Assembly: GCA_019311105.1 (NCBI GenBank)
Contig: JAFDDA010000033.1
Coordinates: forward strand, 1 to 59,479
Source: Deltaproteobacteria bacterium
Lineage (GTDB): Bacteria; Myxococcota_A; UBA9160; JAFDDA01
Direction: 5' to 3'
Length of the DNA stretch: 59,479 nt
Position 1 is the stretch's first letter; each line of letters starts with the position of its first letter. Of this stretch, positions 32,402-44,125 are shown piece by piece. The position numbers and the translations under genes were made by a program. Under the pieces are notes generated by a model that worked only from the letters and a program-made list of their open reading frames with translations, searched no databases and was not told where the DNA came from.

Positions 32402-34079
32402 CATCGAGCGTCTGGCGGTGGTCGATGCCGTGGAGATCGAGTTCCGCTCCGGCCTGAACGTGTTGACGGGCGAGACAGGCGCCGGGAAGTCGATCGTGCT
32501 CTCGGCGCTCGGCCTGCTGGCCGGAGGCCGCGCCAGCCAGGAGACGATCCGCGACGGTGCGGACGACGCTCTGGTGGAAGCGGTCTTCGCAACAGGTGGG
32601 CTCGCAGAACTCGCGGCGGCCCTGTCGGCGCGCGGGCTCGAAGTGGAAGACGATTCCTTGATCGTACGTCGCACCCTTTCGCGGGCCGGGCGGAACCGTG
32701 CGCGGGTGGCCGGGGAGACGGTGCCCGTCGCGCGACTGGGCGAGCTCTTCGGGGGGCGCCTCGAGATCTCGAGCCAGCACGAATCCCAGGCGTTGCTGCG
32801 GCCCGAAGCCCAGGGGCGGTTGCTCGACGCCTTCGGAGGGCTCGACGGGCCGCGCGGCGACGTCGCGCGCGCCTACGCGCATCTGCACGAACTCGATGCC
32901 GAGGTCGCGCGCCTGCGCGAGGCCGCCGACGATCGGGCCCGCCGCGAGGACTTTCTCGCCTTCCAGGTGAACGAGATCGACGACGCGGGCCTCGAGGCCG
33001 GCGAATACGCGGAACTCTCCGCCGAGCGATCGCGCCTGGGGCACGCCGACCAGATTCGCGGTGAGGTCGCGCGAGCGGTGGCCGCCCTGAGCGGCGACCC
33101 CACGGCCAGCGATGCCCTCGGTGCGGGCGATCTCCTGGGCCAGGCCGCGCGCGCGGTGGATGGGCTCGTGGAGGTCGACCCGAGCCTGGCGGAACTCGCT
33201 CAGCGGCTGCACGCGGTGGGCGCGGACCTCGGCGAAGCGGCCAGCGACCTCGAACGCCACGCCGACGGGGTCGACGCCGACCCCGCCCGACTCGCCGCCG
33301 TGGAGGATCGCCTCGACCGGCTCGAACGCCTGCGCCGAAAATACGGCGAGGACGAAACCCGGATTCTCACCTTCCGCGACGAGGCGGCGACGGAGCTCGC
33401 AACCCTGCGCGGGGCCGAAGAGGGCCTCGCGAAGCTCGAGAGCGAGCGCGGCGCTGCGTTGGCCGCACTGGCACGCGCCGCCGAGGCGCTGACGGCCGGC
33501 CGGACGAAGGCCGCGGGCAAGCTCTCTCGCGCGGGCCAGAAGGCCATCCGCGGCCTCGCCCTTGCCGAGGCTCGCTTCGCCGTGGCGCTCGACGCGGCAC
33601 CTGGCGAAGACGGCTTGCCCTGCGGCCCGAACGGCGCGGAGACCCCGGTCTTCCGCTTCTCCGCCGACCCCGGCGTCGAGCTGCGGGATTTGCGACGGGT
33701 GGCGTCGGGCGGGGAACTTTCGCGCGTGTTCCTCGCCTTGAAGAACGTCCTGCGGCGAAGTGGGGCCGGCATGGTGTTGGTCTTCGACGAGGTCGATGCC
33801 GGGATCGGGGGCGCGGTGGCCGACCGGGTCGGCGCTGCCCTCGCGGAGCTGGCGCGAGAGCATCAGGTCCTCTGCATCACGCACCTCCCCCAGGTCGCGG
33901 CCCGGGCGGATCACCATCTCCGGGTCCGAAAGCACACGACCAAGGGCCGGTCCTCCGTCTCCGTCGAGTGTCTGGAGGGGGAGGCCCGCGTCGACGAGAT
34001 CGCCCGTATGGCCGGCGGCGCCGAGGTCGGCGAAGCGACACGCCAGCACGCCCGCGAGCTGCTCGAGAGCGGGCGATAG
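32385..34079 (+). CDS. recN: DNA repair protein RecN
   Basis: A 564-residue SMC-like ATPase: Walker A TGETGAGKS at residues 28-36, a central coiled-coil region (about 150-380) and the C-terminal signature and Walker B segments (ASGGELSRVFLALKN, VLVFDEVDAGIGG). RecN promotes double-strand-break repair by bringing DNA ends together. The GTG at 32385 gives the usual N-terminus (MLESLRIERLAVVDAVEIEF). It follows nadK across a duplicated junction. Confidence 0.96.
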   Translation: MLESLRIERLAVVDAVEIEFRSGLNVLTGETGAGKSIVLSALGLLAGGRASQETIRDGADDALVEAVFATGGLAELAAALSARGLEVEDDSLIVRRTLSRAGRNRARVAGETVPVARLGELFGGRLEISSQHESQALLRPEAQGRLLDAFGGLDGPRGDVARAYAHLHELDAEVARLREAADDRARREDFLAFQVNEIDDAGLEAGEYAELSAERSRLGHADQIRGEVARAVAALSGDPTASDALGAGDLLGQAARAVDGLVEVDPSLAELAQRLHAVGADLGEAASDLERHADGVDADPARLAAVEDRLDRLERLRRKYGEDETRILTFRDEAATELATLRGAEEGLAKLESERGAALAALARAAEALTAGRTKAAGKLSRAGQKAIRGLALAEARFAVALDAAPGEDGLPCGPNGAETPVFRFSADPGVELRDLRRVASGGELSRVFLALKNVLRRSGAGMVLVFDEVDAGIGGAVADRVGAALAELAREHQVLCITHLPQVAARADHHLRVRKHTTKGRSSVSVECLEGEARVDEIARMAGGAEVGEATRQHARELLESGR

Positions 34080-34260
34080 GGCCGGCGACGGCCCCCAAGC
34101 GCCGAATTTGGCCCCGCGGCGGTCGGCCCGCTCAGCAACCGGCAGCTCGGCCGCAATTTCAGCGTCGGCGTAGTCGCTCGGTGCACACCCAAGGGGTCAA
34201 GCCGGGCGGCTTTTCTCCCGATGTTTCCCAAGACCCACACCCTGGAGAACGCGGGAACCC

Positions 34261-34581
34261 ATGGGCGCCGAGCAGGCCGATCGACCGAAGCATGCATCAC
34301 TGCGCGTGGTGGCCGGATTCTATGCCGGCCTCGAGGTCCCCGTGGACCGCGCGCGCATCGTTCTCGGCCGTGGCCGCGGCGCCGACCTCGTGGTCGCGGA
34401 GTCCACGATGTCGCGAGAGCACGCGGCGATCGCGTTCGACGACGAAGGCTGCTTCGTCGAGGACCTCGGGAGCACCAACGGGACGAAGGTGAACGGCGAG
34501 CGCTGCGACCGCGAGCGCCTCCAGGACGGGGACGTGATTCAACTCGGACGGCTGCAAGTCCAGGTCAGTCTGCGCGACTAG
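34261..34581 (+). CDS. Small FHA-domain protein
   Basis: A 106-residue protein that is almost entirely one forkhead-associated domain: GRGRGADLVV, STMSREHAAI and the phosphothreonine-binding LGSTNGTKVNG loop. FHA domains bind phosphothreonine peptides, so a Ser/Thr kinase partner is implied but none is nearby. The ATG at 34261 lies 181 bp downstream of recN; that gap has a weak terminator-like stem (34199-34213) followed by four Ts. Confidence 0.9.
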   Translation: MGAEQADRPKHASLRVVAGFYAGLEVPVDRARIVLGRGRGADLVVAESTMSREHAAIAFDDEGCFVEDLGSTNGTKVNGERCDRERLQDGDVIQLGRLQVQVSLRD

Positions 34582-34632
34582 CGCGGGACGGGTGGCGCAG
34601 TCGGCAGAGGAGCCGGGAGGCGGGGAGCCAAC

Positions 34633-35604
34633 ATGCAGGAATACACCGTGATGATCTTTCGCGATCACTCGTCGCCCGTGCGGCGATACAAGGTCGCGCG
34701 AGAACGGGTGAAGCGCGTCGCAATCGGCGCCGGAGTCTTGGCGCTGTTGTTCGCCGCCGTGATGGTGGATTGGGTGCGCGTGCGGAGCGATGTCGCCGAG
34801 CTCGACGCCCTGCGCGTCGAGTCCGCGGAGCAGCGGGACCAGATCGCAGCCTTCACCGAGAAGATGGGCGAGCTCGACACGCGCTTTGCGCGCCTCTACG
34901 AGTTCGAACGCAAGGTCCGCGTGATCGCGAACCTGCCCGGGGCCGTCGCCGAAACCGGCAATACGACGCCCGACGGTGTCGGGGGCGGCGAGGAAGGCCC
35001 GGAGGACCGCTCCATCGTCCGTGACGACGTCGCGCCAGCGGCCGCTGCCGACGAACCCTCTGAGGCTTCGGCGCCTGGCGAAGTCAGCGCTCGCGCCGCC
35101 TGGCACGACGAACTCGGCCGCGACGCTCGCCGGCTGCTCGAAGCCACCGAGGCGCGCGAACTCTCCTTGTCCGATCTCGTCGAAGGGCTCCGCGGCAAGA
35201 GCGACCAGCTCGCCTCGACGCCCTCGGTGTGGCCGGCCAAGGGTTGGGTCACCTCGGGCTTCGGCCGTCGGGTTTCGCCCTTCACCGGGCAGCCCCAGAC
35301 CCACAAAGGCCTCGACATCGCGGCGGAGCAGGGCACCTCGATCGTGGCGCCCGCCCGCGGCCGTGTGACCTTCGCCGGCCGCAAGGGCCCGCTCGGCAAC
35401 GCCGTCGAGATCGACCACGGCTTCGGCATCAAGACGCTCTATGGCCACTGCGACGCGATCCACGTGAAGCGTGGCCAGCGCGTCGAGCGGGGCCAGTGGA
35501 TCGCCGCCGTCGGCAGCTCCGGCCGGAGCACCGGCCCGCACCTGCACTACGGCATCCACAAGGATGGGCGCGCCGTCGACCCGAAGAAATACATCCTGGA
35601 CTGA
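34633..35604 (+). CDS. M23-family metalloendopeptidase with membrane anchor
   Basis: A 323-residue protein: a cytoplasmic N-terminus, one membrane helix (about residues 32-52), a coiled/low-complexity linker and a C-terminal LytM/M23 domain. The zinc motifs are THKGLDIA (HxxxD) and the downstream GPHLHYGIH (HxH). It should cleave peptidoglycan cross-bridges or act as a regulator of division amidases. The catalytic residues are intact. The start MQEYTVMIFRDHSSPVRRYKV is typical of this sub-group in deltaproteobacterial-type genomes, where it often precedes secA, as here. Confidence 0.93.
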   Translation: MQEYTVMIFRDHSSPVRRYKVARERVKRVAIGAGVLALLFAAVMVDWVRVRSDVAELDALRVESAEQRDQIAAFTEKMGELDTRFARLYEFERKVRVIANLPGAVAETGNTTPDGVGGGEEGPEDRSIVRDDVAPAAAADEPSEASAPGEVSARAAWHDELGRDARRLLEATEARELSLSDLVEGLRGKSDQLASTPSVWPAKGWVTSGFGRRVSPFTGQPQTHKGLDIAAEQGTSIVAPARGRVTFAGRKGPLGNAVEIDHGFGIKTLYGHCDAIHVKRGQRVERGQWIAAVGSSGRSTGPHLHYGIHKDGRAVDPKKYILD

Positions 35605-35780
35605 GCCCGGGCCGAAGAAGGACGCTCCGGATCGAGTCGGGGCCTTTACGCGCGGGCAGGCGTGTCTAGCTTGCCTGGATTCGCCCCGGAGGAGACTGCC
35701 CGTCGATTCGGTAGACTCCGCCGACCGGAAGAAAGCCCGGCCGCATCGACCACGCAGCGCCCCTCCCTTGACGGATCAAC

Positions 35781-38555
<2,775 letters not shown>

Positions 38556-38605
38556 CCACGCACGTTCTGCAGCGCCAGACGCTGCGCTGAGGCGGCCATC
38601 CCCCC

Positions 38606-39826
38606 ATGCCCCGCAACAAGCTTCGACCTCCGGCCGAGAAAATCGTGCTGCCCAAGGGCTTCCGCGCGGGCGGCGTCCACTGCGGCATCAAGAAGCGCGG
38701 CCTCGACCTCGCTCTGGTCGCGAGTGATGAGCCCGCCAGCGTCGCCGGGGTCTTCACGAAGTCGACCGTGGTCGGTGCGCCCGTCGAGCTCTCGCGCGAC
38801 CGGCTCCCGCGCCGCACGGGGCGAGGCGTCGTCGTGAACAGCGGCATCTCGAACGTCGGAATGGGGGCGCGGGGTCGGCGCGCGGCCGCGAGCATGGCCC
38901 GCAGCGCCGCCCAGACCCTCGGCTGCGACGAAGAAGACGTGCTCGTCGCTTCGACCGGGGTGATCGGCGAACCGCTGCCCATCGAGAAGATCCGTGCCGC
39001 CTTGCCGCGCCTCGCCGAGAGCCTCACGCCCGAGCGCCTCGACCGAGCAGCCCGCGCGATCCTGACCACCGACACCGTGCCGAAGTGGGCCGAGGCGCGA
39101 ACGCGCATCGATGGCCGCTGGGTACGGGTCGCCGGCATCGCCAAGGGGTCGGGGATGATCGAGCCGAACATGGCGACGATGCTGTCCTTCCTCTTCACGG
39201 ACGCCGCCGTTTCGCCGCGCACGCTGCACGCCGCCCTGCGCGAAGTCGCGGACGAGACCTACAACCGGCTCACCATCGACGGCGAGGGTTCGACCAGCGA
39301 CACGGTGCTGCTCTTCGCCAATGGCTGTGCCGGCAACCCGCCGCTGCGCACCTCGCGGAGCGCGGGCACACGCCGCTTCACGCGCGCCCTGCATGAAGTG
39401 GCGGAGGATCTCGTGCGACAACTCGCGCGGGACGGGGAGGGCGCCACCACCCTCGTGACCGTGAACGTCTCCGGAGCCAAGAACCCCGAAGAGGCCGACC
39501 GCGCGGCGCGACGCATCGCCAACTCGCTGCTGGTGAAGACCGCCATCTTCGGGCGCGACCCCAACTGGGGCCGAATCCTCCAGACGATCGGCGCGGGCCG
39601 CGTGAAGCTCGACGCCGAGAAGACCGAGGTCCGGCTGTGTGGGGTCCCCGTCTACAAGGGCGGGCGCTCAACCGGGCCGGCGGCCCGGAAGAAGGCCGCA
39701 AAGGGCCTCAGCGAGCCCGAGGTCGCCATCGACGTCCGGCTGGGTGCGGGCCGCTCGTCGGCGCGCATGTTCACCTGCGACCTGACCACGGACTACGTCC
39801 GCATCAACGCCGAATACACGACCTAG
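38606..39826 (+). CDS. argJ: Bifunctional ornithine acetyltransferase/N-acetylglutamate synthase
   Basis: A 406-residue ArgJ. The autoprocessing nucleophile is Thr191 in MIEPNMATML; KGSGM upstream and the C-terminal YVRINAEYTT are conserved. ArgJ transfers acetyl groups between acetylornithine and glutamate, recycling them in arginine biosynthesis. The argC gene of the same pathway lies 16.5 kb downstream. It begins 50 bp after secA; the secA-argJ order is common in delta-type genomes. Whether it accepts acetyl-CoA (bifunctional) cannot be told from the sequence. Confidence 0.96.
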   Translation: MPRNKLRPPAEKIVLPKGFRAGGVHCGIKKRGLDLALVASDEPASVAGVFTKSTVVGAPVELSRDRLPRRTGRGVVVNSGISNVGMGARGRRAAASMARSAAQTLGCDEEDVLVASTGVIGEPLPIEKIRAALPRLAESLTPERLDRAARAILTTDTVPKWAEARTRIDGRWVRVAGIAKGSGMIEPNMATMLSFLFTDAAVSPRTLHAALREVADETYNRLTIDGEGSTSDTVLLFANGCAGNPPLRTSRSAGTRRFTRALHEVAEDLVRQLARDGEGATTLVTVNVSGAKNPEEADRAARRIANSLLVKTAIFGRDPNWGRILQTIGAGRVKLDAEKTEVRLCGVPVYKGGRSTGPAARKKAAKGLSEPEVAIDVRLGAGRSSARMFTCDLTTDYVRINAEYTT

Positions 39827-40034
39827 CGGGCCCACCGGGCCTCTGGCCCCGCGGGGAACGCTGGGCGACCCGCCCGCGGTTCTGCTATCTACGGCCCAAA
39901 CCACACGTTCCGGACCGCCCCTGCGGTGGCTCGGGTCGCGCGGCGCCCCAGAAGAGATTCGGAGGCGCCGTTCGTACACCGGGCTGGGGGAGAGCACGGC
40001 CGGAACGGCGGAAGAACCGCAAAGGGAGCTCTGA
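39827..40034. other. Non-coding interval upstream of rpsB
   Basis: 208 bp without a convincing gene. It should carry the rpsB promoter. The only hint is TGCTATCTA around 39883-39892, resembling an extended -10, without a recognisable -35. GC-rich complementary stretches follow the argJ stop but lack a T-run, so no terminator is called. Confidence 0.4.
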
Positions 40035-41099
40035 ATGACCGAATCGACCCCGGACGCAGCCGCGTCGGGCGGGGCGGCGACCGACGCCGCCACCGGACCC
40101 CAGCCGAACGAACCGTTGACCGTACGCGCACTGCTCGAAGCGGGCGCGCACTTCGGACACCAGACCGGGCGATGGAACCCGTCGATGAAGCCGTTCATCT
40201 TCGGCGATCGCAACGGTGTCCACATCCTCGACCTCGACCAGACGCTCGAGCGCTTCGAGATCGCGCTCGACTACCTGCGCGACGTGACCACGAACGGCGG
40301 CAAGGTCTTGTTCGTCGGCACGAAGCGCCAGGCCCAGGCCAGCATCGAACTCGAAGCCCAGCGCTCGGGGCAGTTCTACGTGAACCGTCGCTGGCTCGGC
40401 GGGATGCTCACGAACTTCCGAACCGTGAAGAAGAGCATCGATCGCTACAAGCAGATGCTCGAGCTCGTCGGGGACGAAGAGAAGGCCGCGGAGCGCAGCA
40501 AGCGCGAACTCTCCCGCATCAACCGGCAGGTCGAGAAGTACCGGAAGTCCCTCGATGGGATCAAGGAAATGACGAAGCTGCCGGATGCGATGTTCGTGAT
40601 CGACGTGAATCGCGAGCACATCGCGGTGTCCGAGGCCCGGCGTCTCGGGATCCCGGTCATCGCGGTCGTCGATACGAACTGCAACCCGAACGGGGTCGAC
40701 CTCGTGATCCCGGGCAACGACGACGCGATCCGGGCGATCCTGCTCTACTGCATGCGCGTCGCCGACGCCTGCGCCGAGGGCAATGCGCTTCACCAGGAGC
40801 GGATCCTCGCCGACGACGGCGCGCGCCCGAAGCAGGCCGCCCAGCCCCAGGCCGGGCCGGCCAGTGGCCGCAAGGTCGTGGAGATCACCCAGCAGCCGCG
40901 TCGGGGCCACTCGGCCGAAGGCGATGCCCGGGACACTCGCGGCGGCACCCACGGTGGCCCCGGCCGCAAGAAGGAAGAGGCACCCGGCTCGGGCTCCCCG
41001 GCTGCAGAGGCCGCTCCCGCAGAAGCCCCCGCCGAGGGCAGCGCGCCCGATGCGCCCACCCCCGAAGCCGCCGCCCCCGAAGCGCCGGCGAGCGAATAG
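40035..41099 (+). CDS. rpsB: 30S ribosomal protein S2 with long C-terminal extension
   Basis: A 354-residue S2. The core matches the family: LLEAGAHFGHQTGRWNP, the RWLGGMLTNFRTVKKSI segment and GIPVIAVVDTNCNP. Normal S2 is about 240-260 residues; here the last ~90 are an Ala/Pro/Glu-rich, probably disordered tail (PEAAAPEAPASE), and there is an extended N-terminus of about 25 residues. S2 binds S1 and the 30S head. tsf follows after 12 bp, the near-universal rpsB-tsf pair. Confidence 0.96.
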   Translation: MTESTPDAAASGGAATDAATGPQPNEPLTVRALLEAGAHFGHQTGRWNPSMKPFIFGDRNGVHILDLDQTLERFEIALDYLRDVTTNGGKVLFVGTKRQAQASIELEAQRSGQFYVNRRWLGGMLTNFRTVKKSIDRYKQMLELVGDEEKAAERSKRELSRINRQVEKYRKSLDGIKEMTKLPDAMFVIDVNREHIAVSEARRLGIPVIAVVDTNCNPNGVDLVIPGNDDAIRAILLYCMRVADACAEGNALHQERILADDGARPKQAAQPQAGPASGRKVVEITQQPRRGHSAEGDARDTRGGTHGGPGRKKEEAPGSGSPAAEAAPAEAPAEGSAPDAPTPEAAAPEAPASE

Positions 41100-41111
41100 A
41101 GGAATCGACCG

Positions 41112-41987
41112 ATGGCGGACATCTCGGCCAAGGACGTGAAGGCGCTGCGCGAGCGGACGGGCGCCGGAATGATGGATTGCAAGAAGGTGCTCACCGAGGC
41201 CGGTGGTGACCTCGAGAAGGCGATCGAGTTGCTGCGCGAGCGCGGCCTCGCCAAGGCCGCCAAGCGCGAGGGCCGTGCCACCACCGAGGGTGCCGTGGCG
41301 ATCGCCTTCGACGGCGCCGTCGGCGGGATCGTGGAGCTCGGCTGCGAGACCGACTTCGTCGCCAAGACCGACGACTTCCAGGGCCTGGCCCAGGAGATCG
41401 CCACGGCGGTGGCGGCCGATGCATCGCTCTCCAGCGCCGAGGCGGCCCTCGAAGGGCAGGTCGGTGGGCAGAAGCTCGGCGATCGCATTGCCGCGGCCGT
41501 GGCGAAGCTCGGAGAGAACGTCCAGTTGAAGCGCGTGGAACGGCTCGCTGTGGACGGCGCCGGCCAGACGGGCGGGTACGTCCATGCAGGCGGGCGTCTC
41601 GGCGTCCTCGTGGCCCTGGCCACCGAGGGCAGCGGTGACGCCGTGGGCGCACTCGCCAAGGACCTCGCCATGCACGTGGCGGCTGCCGACCCGGCGCCCG
41701 TCGCCATCGACCGCGATGGGGTGTCGGCCGAACTCGTCGAGAAGGAGCGCGCTCTCTTCCGTCGCCAGGCGGAGCAAGAGGGCAAGCCCGAGAAGATCCT
41801 CGACCGGATCGTCGACGGGAAGATCGGCAAGTTCTTCTCCGACATCTGCCTGCTCGAGCAATCCTTCGTCAAGGACCCCGACAAGACCATTGCCGAGCTG
41901 CTGAAGGACGCGTCTGCCCAGATCGGCAGCGACGCCCGGGTGACGGGCTTCGTGCGTTTCCGGCTCGGGGAGGGTGCCAGCGAGTGA
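41112..41987 (+). CDS. tsf: Translation elongation factor Ts
   Basis: A 291-residue EF-Ts. The N-terminal UBA-like module contains [19 protein letters not shown], followed by [15 protein letters not shown], the EF-Tu contact (TDFV). It exchanges GDP for GTP on EF-Tu. Its TGA overlaps the GTG start of pyrH (GTGA). Confidence 0.97.
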   Translation: MADISAKDVKALRERTGAGMMDCKKVLTEAGGDLEKAIELLRERGLAKAAKREGRATTEGAVAIAFDGAVGGIVELGCETDFVAKTDDFQGLAQEIATAVAADASLSSAEAALEGQVGGQKLGDRIAAAVAKLGENVQLKRVERLAVDGAGQTGGYVHAGGRLGVLVALATEGSGDAVGALAKDLAMHVAAADPAPVAIDRDGVSAELVEKERALFRRQAEQEGKPEKILDRIVDGKIGKFFSDICLLEQSFVKDPDKTIAELLKDASAQIGSDARVTGFVRFRLGEGASE

Positions 41988-42700
41988 AGGCCGCCTATCA
42001 GCGCGTGGTGCTGAAGCTCTCCGGTGAGGTGCTCGCCGGGGAGGACGGGTTCGGGATCGACCCCGCCGTCAACGCCCGCATCGCGGGCGAGATTCGCGAT
42101 GCACACGAGCTGGGCGCGCAGATCGGGATCGTCATCGGGGGTGGCAACATCATCCGTGGCGCGACGGCGTCGATGCAGGGCATGGATCGGGCCAACGCCG
42201 ACTACATGGGCATGATGGCGGGCGTCATCAATGCACTCGCCTTGCAGGATGCCCTCGAGAACGCCGGCCTCGAGACGCGCGTGCTGACCGCCATCGAGAT
42301 CCGGCAGGTCGCCGAGCCCTACATCCGGCGACGGGCGGAACGCCACCTCGAGAAGGGCCGCGTGGTCATCTTCGCGGGCGGAACCGGGAACCCCTACTTC
42401 ACGACCGACACCGCTGCGGCCCTGCGTGCCGCCGAGCTGCATGGCGACATCATCCTCAAGGGGACGAAGGTGGACGGTGTCTACGACTCCGACCCCGCGA
42501 AGAACAAGGACGCCATCCGCTTCGATCAACTCGGCTATGACCAGGCCCTGCGCGACGAGCTGGGCTTCATGGACCAGACGGCGATCGCCCTGTGCCGCGA
42601 GAACTCGCTGCCGATCCTGATCTTCGACATGATCACACCCGGCAACATCGCCAAGGCGGTGGCAGGGGAAAAGCTCGGGACCCGCGTTGGCGCGCCCTAG
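41984..42700 (+). CDS. pyrH: UMP kinase
   Basis: A 238-residue hexameric bacterial UMP kinase: [19 protein letters not shown] at the N-terminus, [31 protein letters not shown] and the C-terminal catalytic region. It makes UDP for nucleotide and envelope synthesis and feeds the CTP synthase encoded at 57.5 kb. The GTG start overlaps the tsf stop, so the two are translationally coupled. Confidence 0.97.
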   Translation: MKAAYQRVVLKLSGEVLAGEDGFGIDPAVNARIAGEIRDAHELGAQIGIVIGGGNIIRGATASMQGMDRANADYMGMMAGVINALALQDALENAGLETRVLTAIEIRQVAEPYIRRRAERHLEKGRVVIFAGGTGNPYFTTDTAAALRAAELHGDIILKGTKVDGVYDSDPAKNKDAIRFDQLGYDQALRDELGFMDQTAIALCRENSLPILIFDMITPGNIAKAVAGEKLGTRVGAP

Positions 42701-42738
42701 CGCCGCGGTTTCACGGAAACGGGAGGTTCAGGGGAGTC

Positions 42739-43308
42739 ATGGCGGAAGAAGACGTCGCACTCGTACTCGACGAGACGCACGAAGCGATGAAGAAGTCGAT
42801 CGAGCACCTTCGCCACGACCTCCAAAAGATCCGGACCGGCCGCGCGAGCACGTCGCTGCTCGACGGCCTGCAGGTGAATTACTTCGACACGCCGACTCCG
42901 ATCAATCAGCTGGCGACGCTCTCGGCGCCGGATCCGCGGCTCGTCGTGGTCTCGCCCTTTGATAAGAGCTGCATTGGGGACATCGAGAAGGCCATCCAGG
43001 CCGGGAACCTTGGCGTCACCCCTTCCAACGACGGCCAGGTCGTGCGCATCCCGATCCCCGCGTTGACCGAGGAGCGCCGCAAGGAGCTGGTCAAGCAGGT
43101 CCACAAGGTGGCCGAACAGCACAAGGTCGGTGTGCGCGAGGCGCGCCGCGATGGGCTCGCGCTGCTCAAGGACTCGCAGAAGGACGGCTCGATCTCCGAA
43201 GACGAGCGCCACCGCGGCGAGAAGAAGGTCCAGGACCTGACCGACGAGAACACGGGCGCGGTCGATTCGATCTGCACGCAGAAGGAAAAGGAGGTCATGG
43301 AGGTCTAG
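42739..43308 (+). CDS. frr: Ribosome recycling factor
   Basis: A 189-residue RRF: IRTGRASTSLLDGLQVNYF, the LGVTPSNDGQVVRIPIP region and the C-terminal helix. It splits terminated ribosomes together with EF-G. The ATG at 42739 has GGGGAG just upstream; the 38 bp after pyrH contain only this leader. In a genome with many stop-start overlaps, recycling efficiency bears directly on reinitiation, which is an inference. Confidence 0.97.
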   Translation: MAEEDVALVLDETHEAMKKSIEHLRHDLQKIRTGRASTSLLDGLQVNYFDTPTPINQLATLSAPDPRLVVVSPFDKSCIGDIEKAIQAGNLGVTPSNDGQVVRIPIPALTEERRKELVKQVHKVAEQHKVGVREARRDGLALLKDSQKDGSISEDERHRGEKKVQDLTDENTGAVDSICTQKEKEVMEV

Positions 43309-43333
43309 CCCCGGCCGGGCCCCACGACACGCC

Positions 43334-44092
43334 ATGTCCGAACGCCGCCTCCAGAAGGATCGCCTCCCGCGCCACGTCGCCATCATCATGGATGGCAACG
43401 GACGCTGGGCCGAGGCTCGCGGGCTCGAACGCAACGCGGGCCACCGCGAGGGCGTCGAAGCCGTGAAGGCCATCGTGCGCGCGGCCAACGAGATCGGCAT
43501 CCCGCGTCTCACGCTCTACTCGTTCTCGAGCGAGAACTGGGACCGCCCGAAGGGCGAGGTCCAGGAACTGATGCGCCTCCTCGACCACTACCTCGAGACC
43601 GAGGTCGACGAGGTCATGCGCAACGGCATCCGCATCGAAGCCGTGGGTCGCCTCGATCGCCTGCCGCCCCTGGTGCGCAAGCGTCTCGACGACGTCATGG
43701 AGCGCTCGGCGGGCAATCGCGAGATGACGCTCGTCTTCGCGCTTTCCTACGGTGGGCGCCAGGAGATCGTCGACGCGGTCTCGCAGATCCTGCGCGATGC
43801 CGAGCGGGGCCAGCTCGACGCCGAGAACATGGATGAGAAGACCTTCAGCGCCTACCTCTACGACGGCGATGCGCCGGACCCCGACCTGCTGATTCGGACG
43901 GGCGGTGAGCTGCGCGTCTCGAACTTCCTGCTCTGGCAGATCGCCTACGCGGAGATCCACTGCACGGGCACCATGTGGCCCGACTTCCGCAAGGACCAGC
44001 TGGTGGACGCCCTGCTCGACTATCAGGGGCGCGAGCGTCGCTTCGGCCTCACGAGCGACCAGGTCCGAGGGCCCCAGTCGGAGAACTCTTGA
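43334..44092 (+). CDS. uppS: Undecaprenyl diphosphate synthase
   Basis: A 252-residue cis-prenyltransferase. The active-site start IIMDGNGRWA, GHREGVEAVK, YSFSSENWDRP and the C-terminal RTGGELRVSNFLLWQIAYAE are all present. It makes the lipid carrier for peptidoglycan and polysaccharides. The C-terminal codons plus TGA are repeated 23 bp downstream, creating a minicistron before dxr. Confidence 0.97.
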   Translation: MSERRLQKDRLPRHVAIIMDGNGRWAEARGLERNAGHREGVEAVKAIVRAANEIGIPRLTLYSFSSENWDRPKGEVQELMRLLDHYLETEVDEVMRNGIRIEAVGRLDRLPPLVRKRLDDVMERSAGNREMTLVFALSYGGRQEIVDAVSQILRDAERGQLDAENMDEKTFSAYLYDGDAPDPDLLIRTGGELRVSNFLLWQIAYAEIHCTGTMWPDFRKDQLVDALLDYQGRERRFGLTSDQVRGPQSENS

Positions 44093-44125
44093 CCGCCCCC
44101 GGGCTGAACTCTTGAGCGCCCGGCG
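44083..44125 (+). repeat. Tandem duplication (23-bp period) across the uppS-dxr junction
   Basis: GAACTCTTGA at 44083-44092 recurs at 44106-44115; the following ten bases are partly conserved (about 16 of 20 identical overall). Both copies hold a TTGA, first at the uppS stop and again at the dxr start. Confidence 0.8.
44089..44115 (+). CDS. Minicistron between uppS and dxr (8 codons)
   Basis: TTG at 44089 overlaps the uppS TGA (TTGA). It opens MTAPGLNS, closed by a TGA at 44113-44115 that overlaps the dxr TTG at 44112. It resembles the dxr start (MSARRL) joined to the uppS end (ENS), as expected from a junction duplication. The continuous TTGA-TTGA chain would let a ribosome pass from uppS to dxr. 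Translation is not shown. Confidence 0.35.
   Translation: MTAPGLNS

Noticed and set aside
34199-34213. AAGCC-GGGC-GGCTT hairpin with TTTT after recN as a firm terminator
   Set aside because: The stem is only five base pairs and lies 120 bp after the stop; evidence is too weak for a feature.
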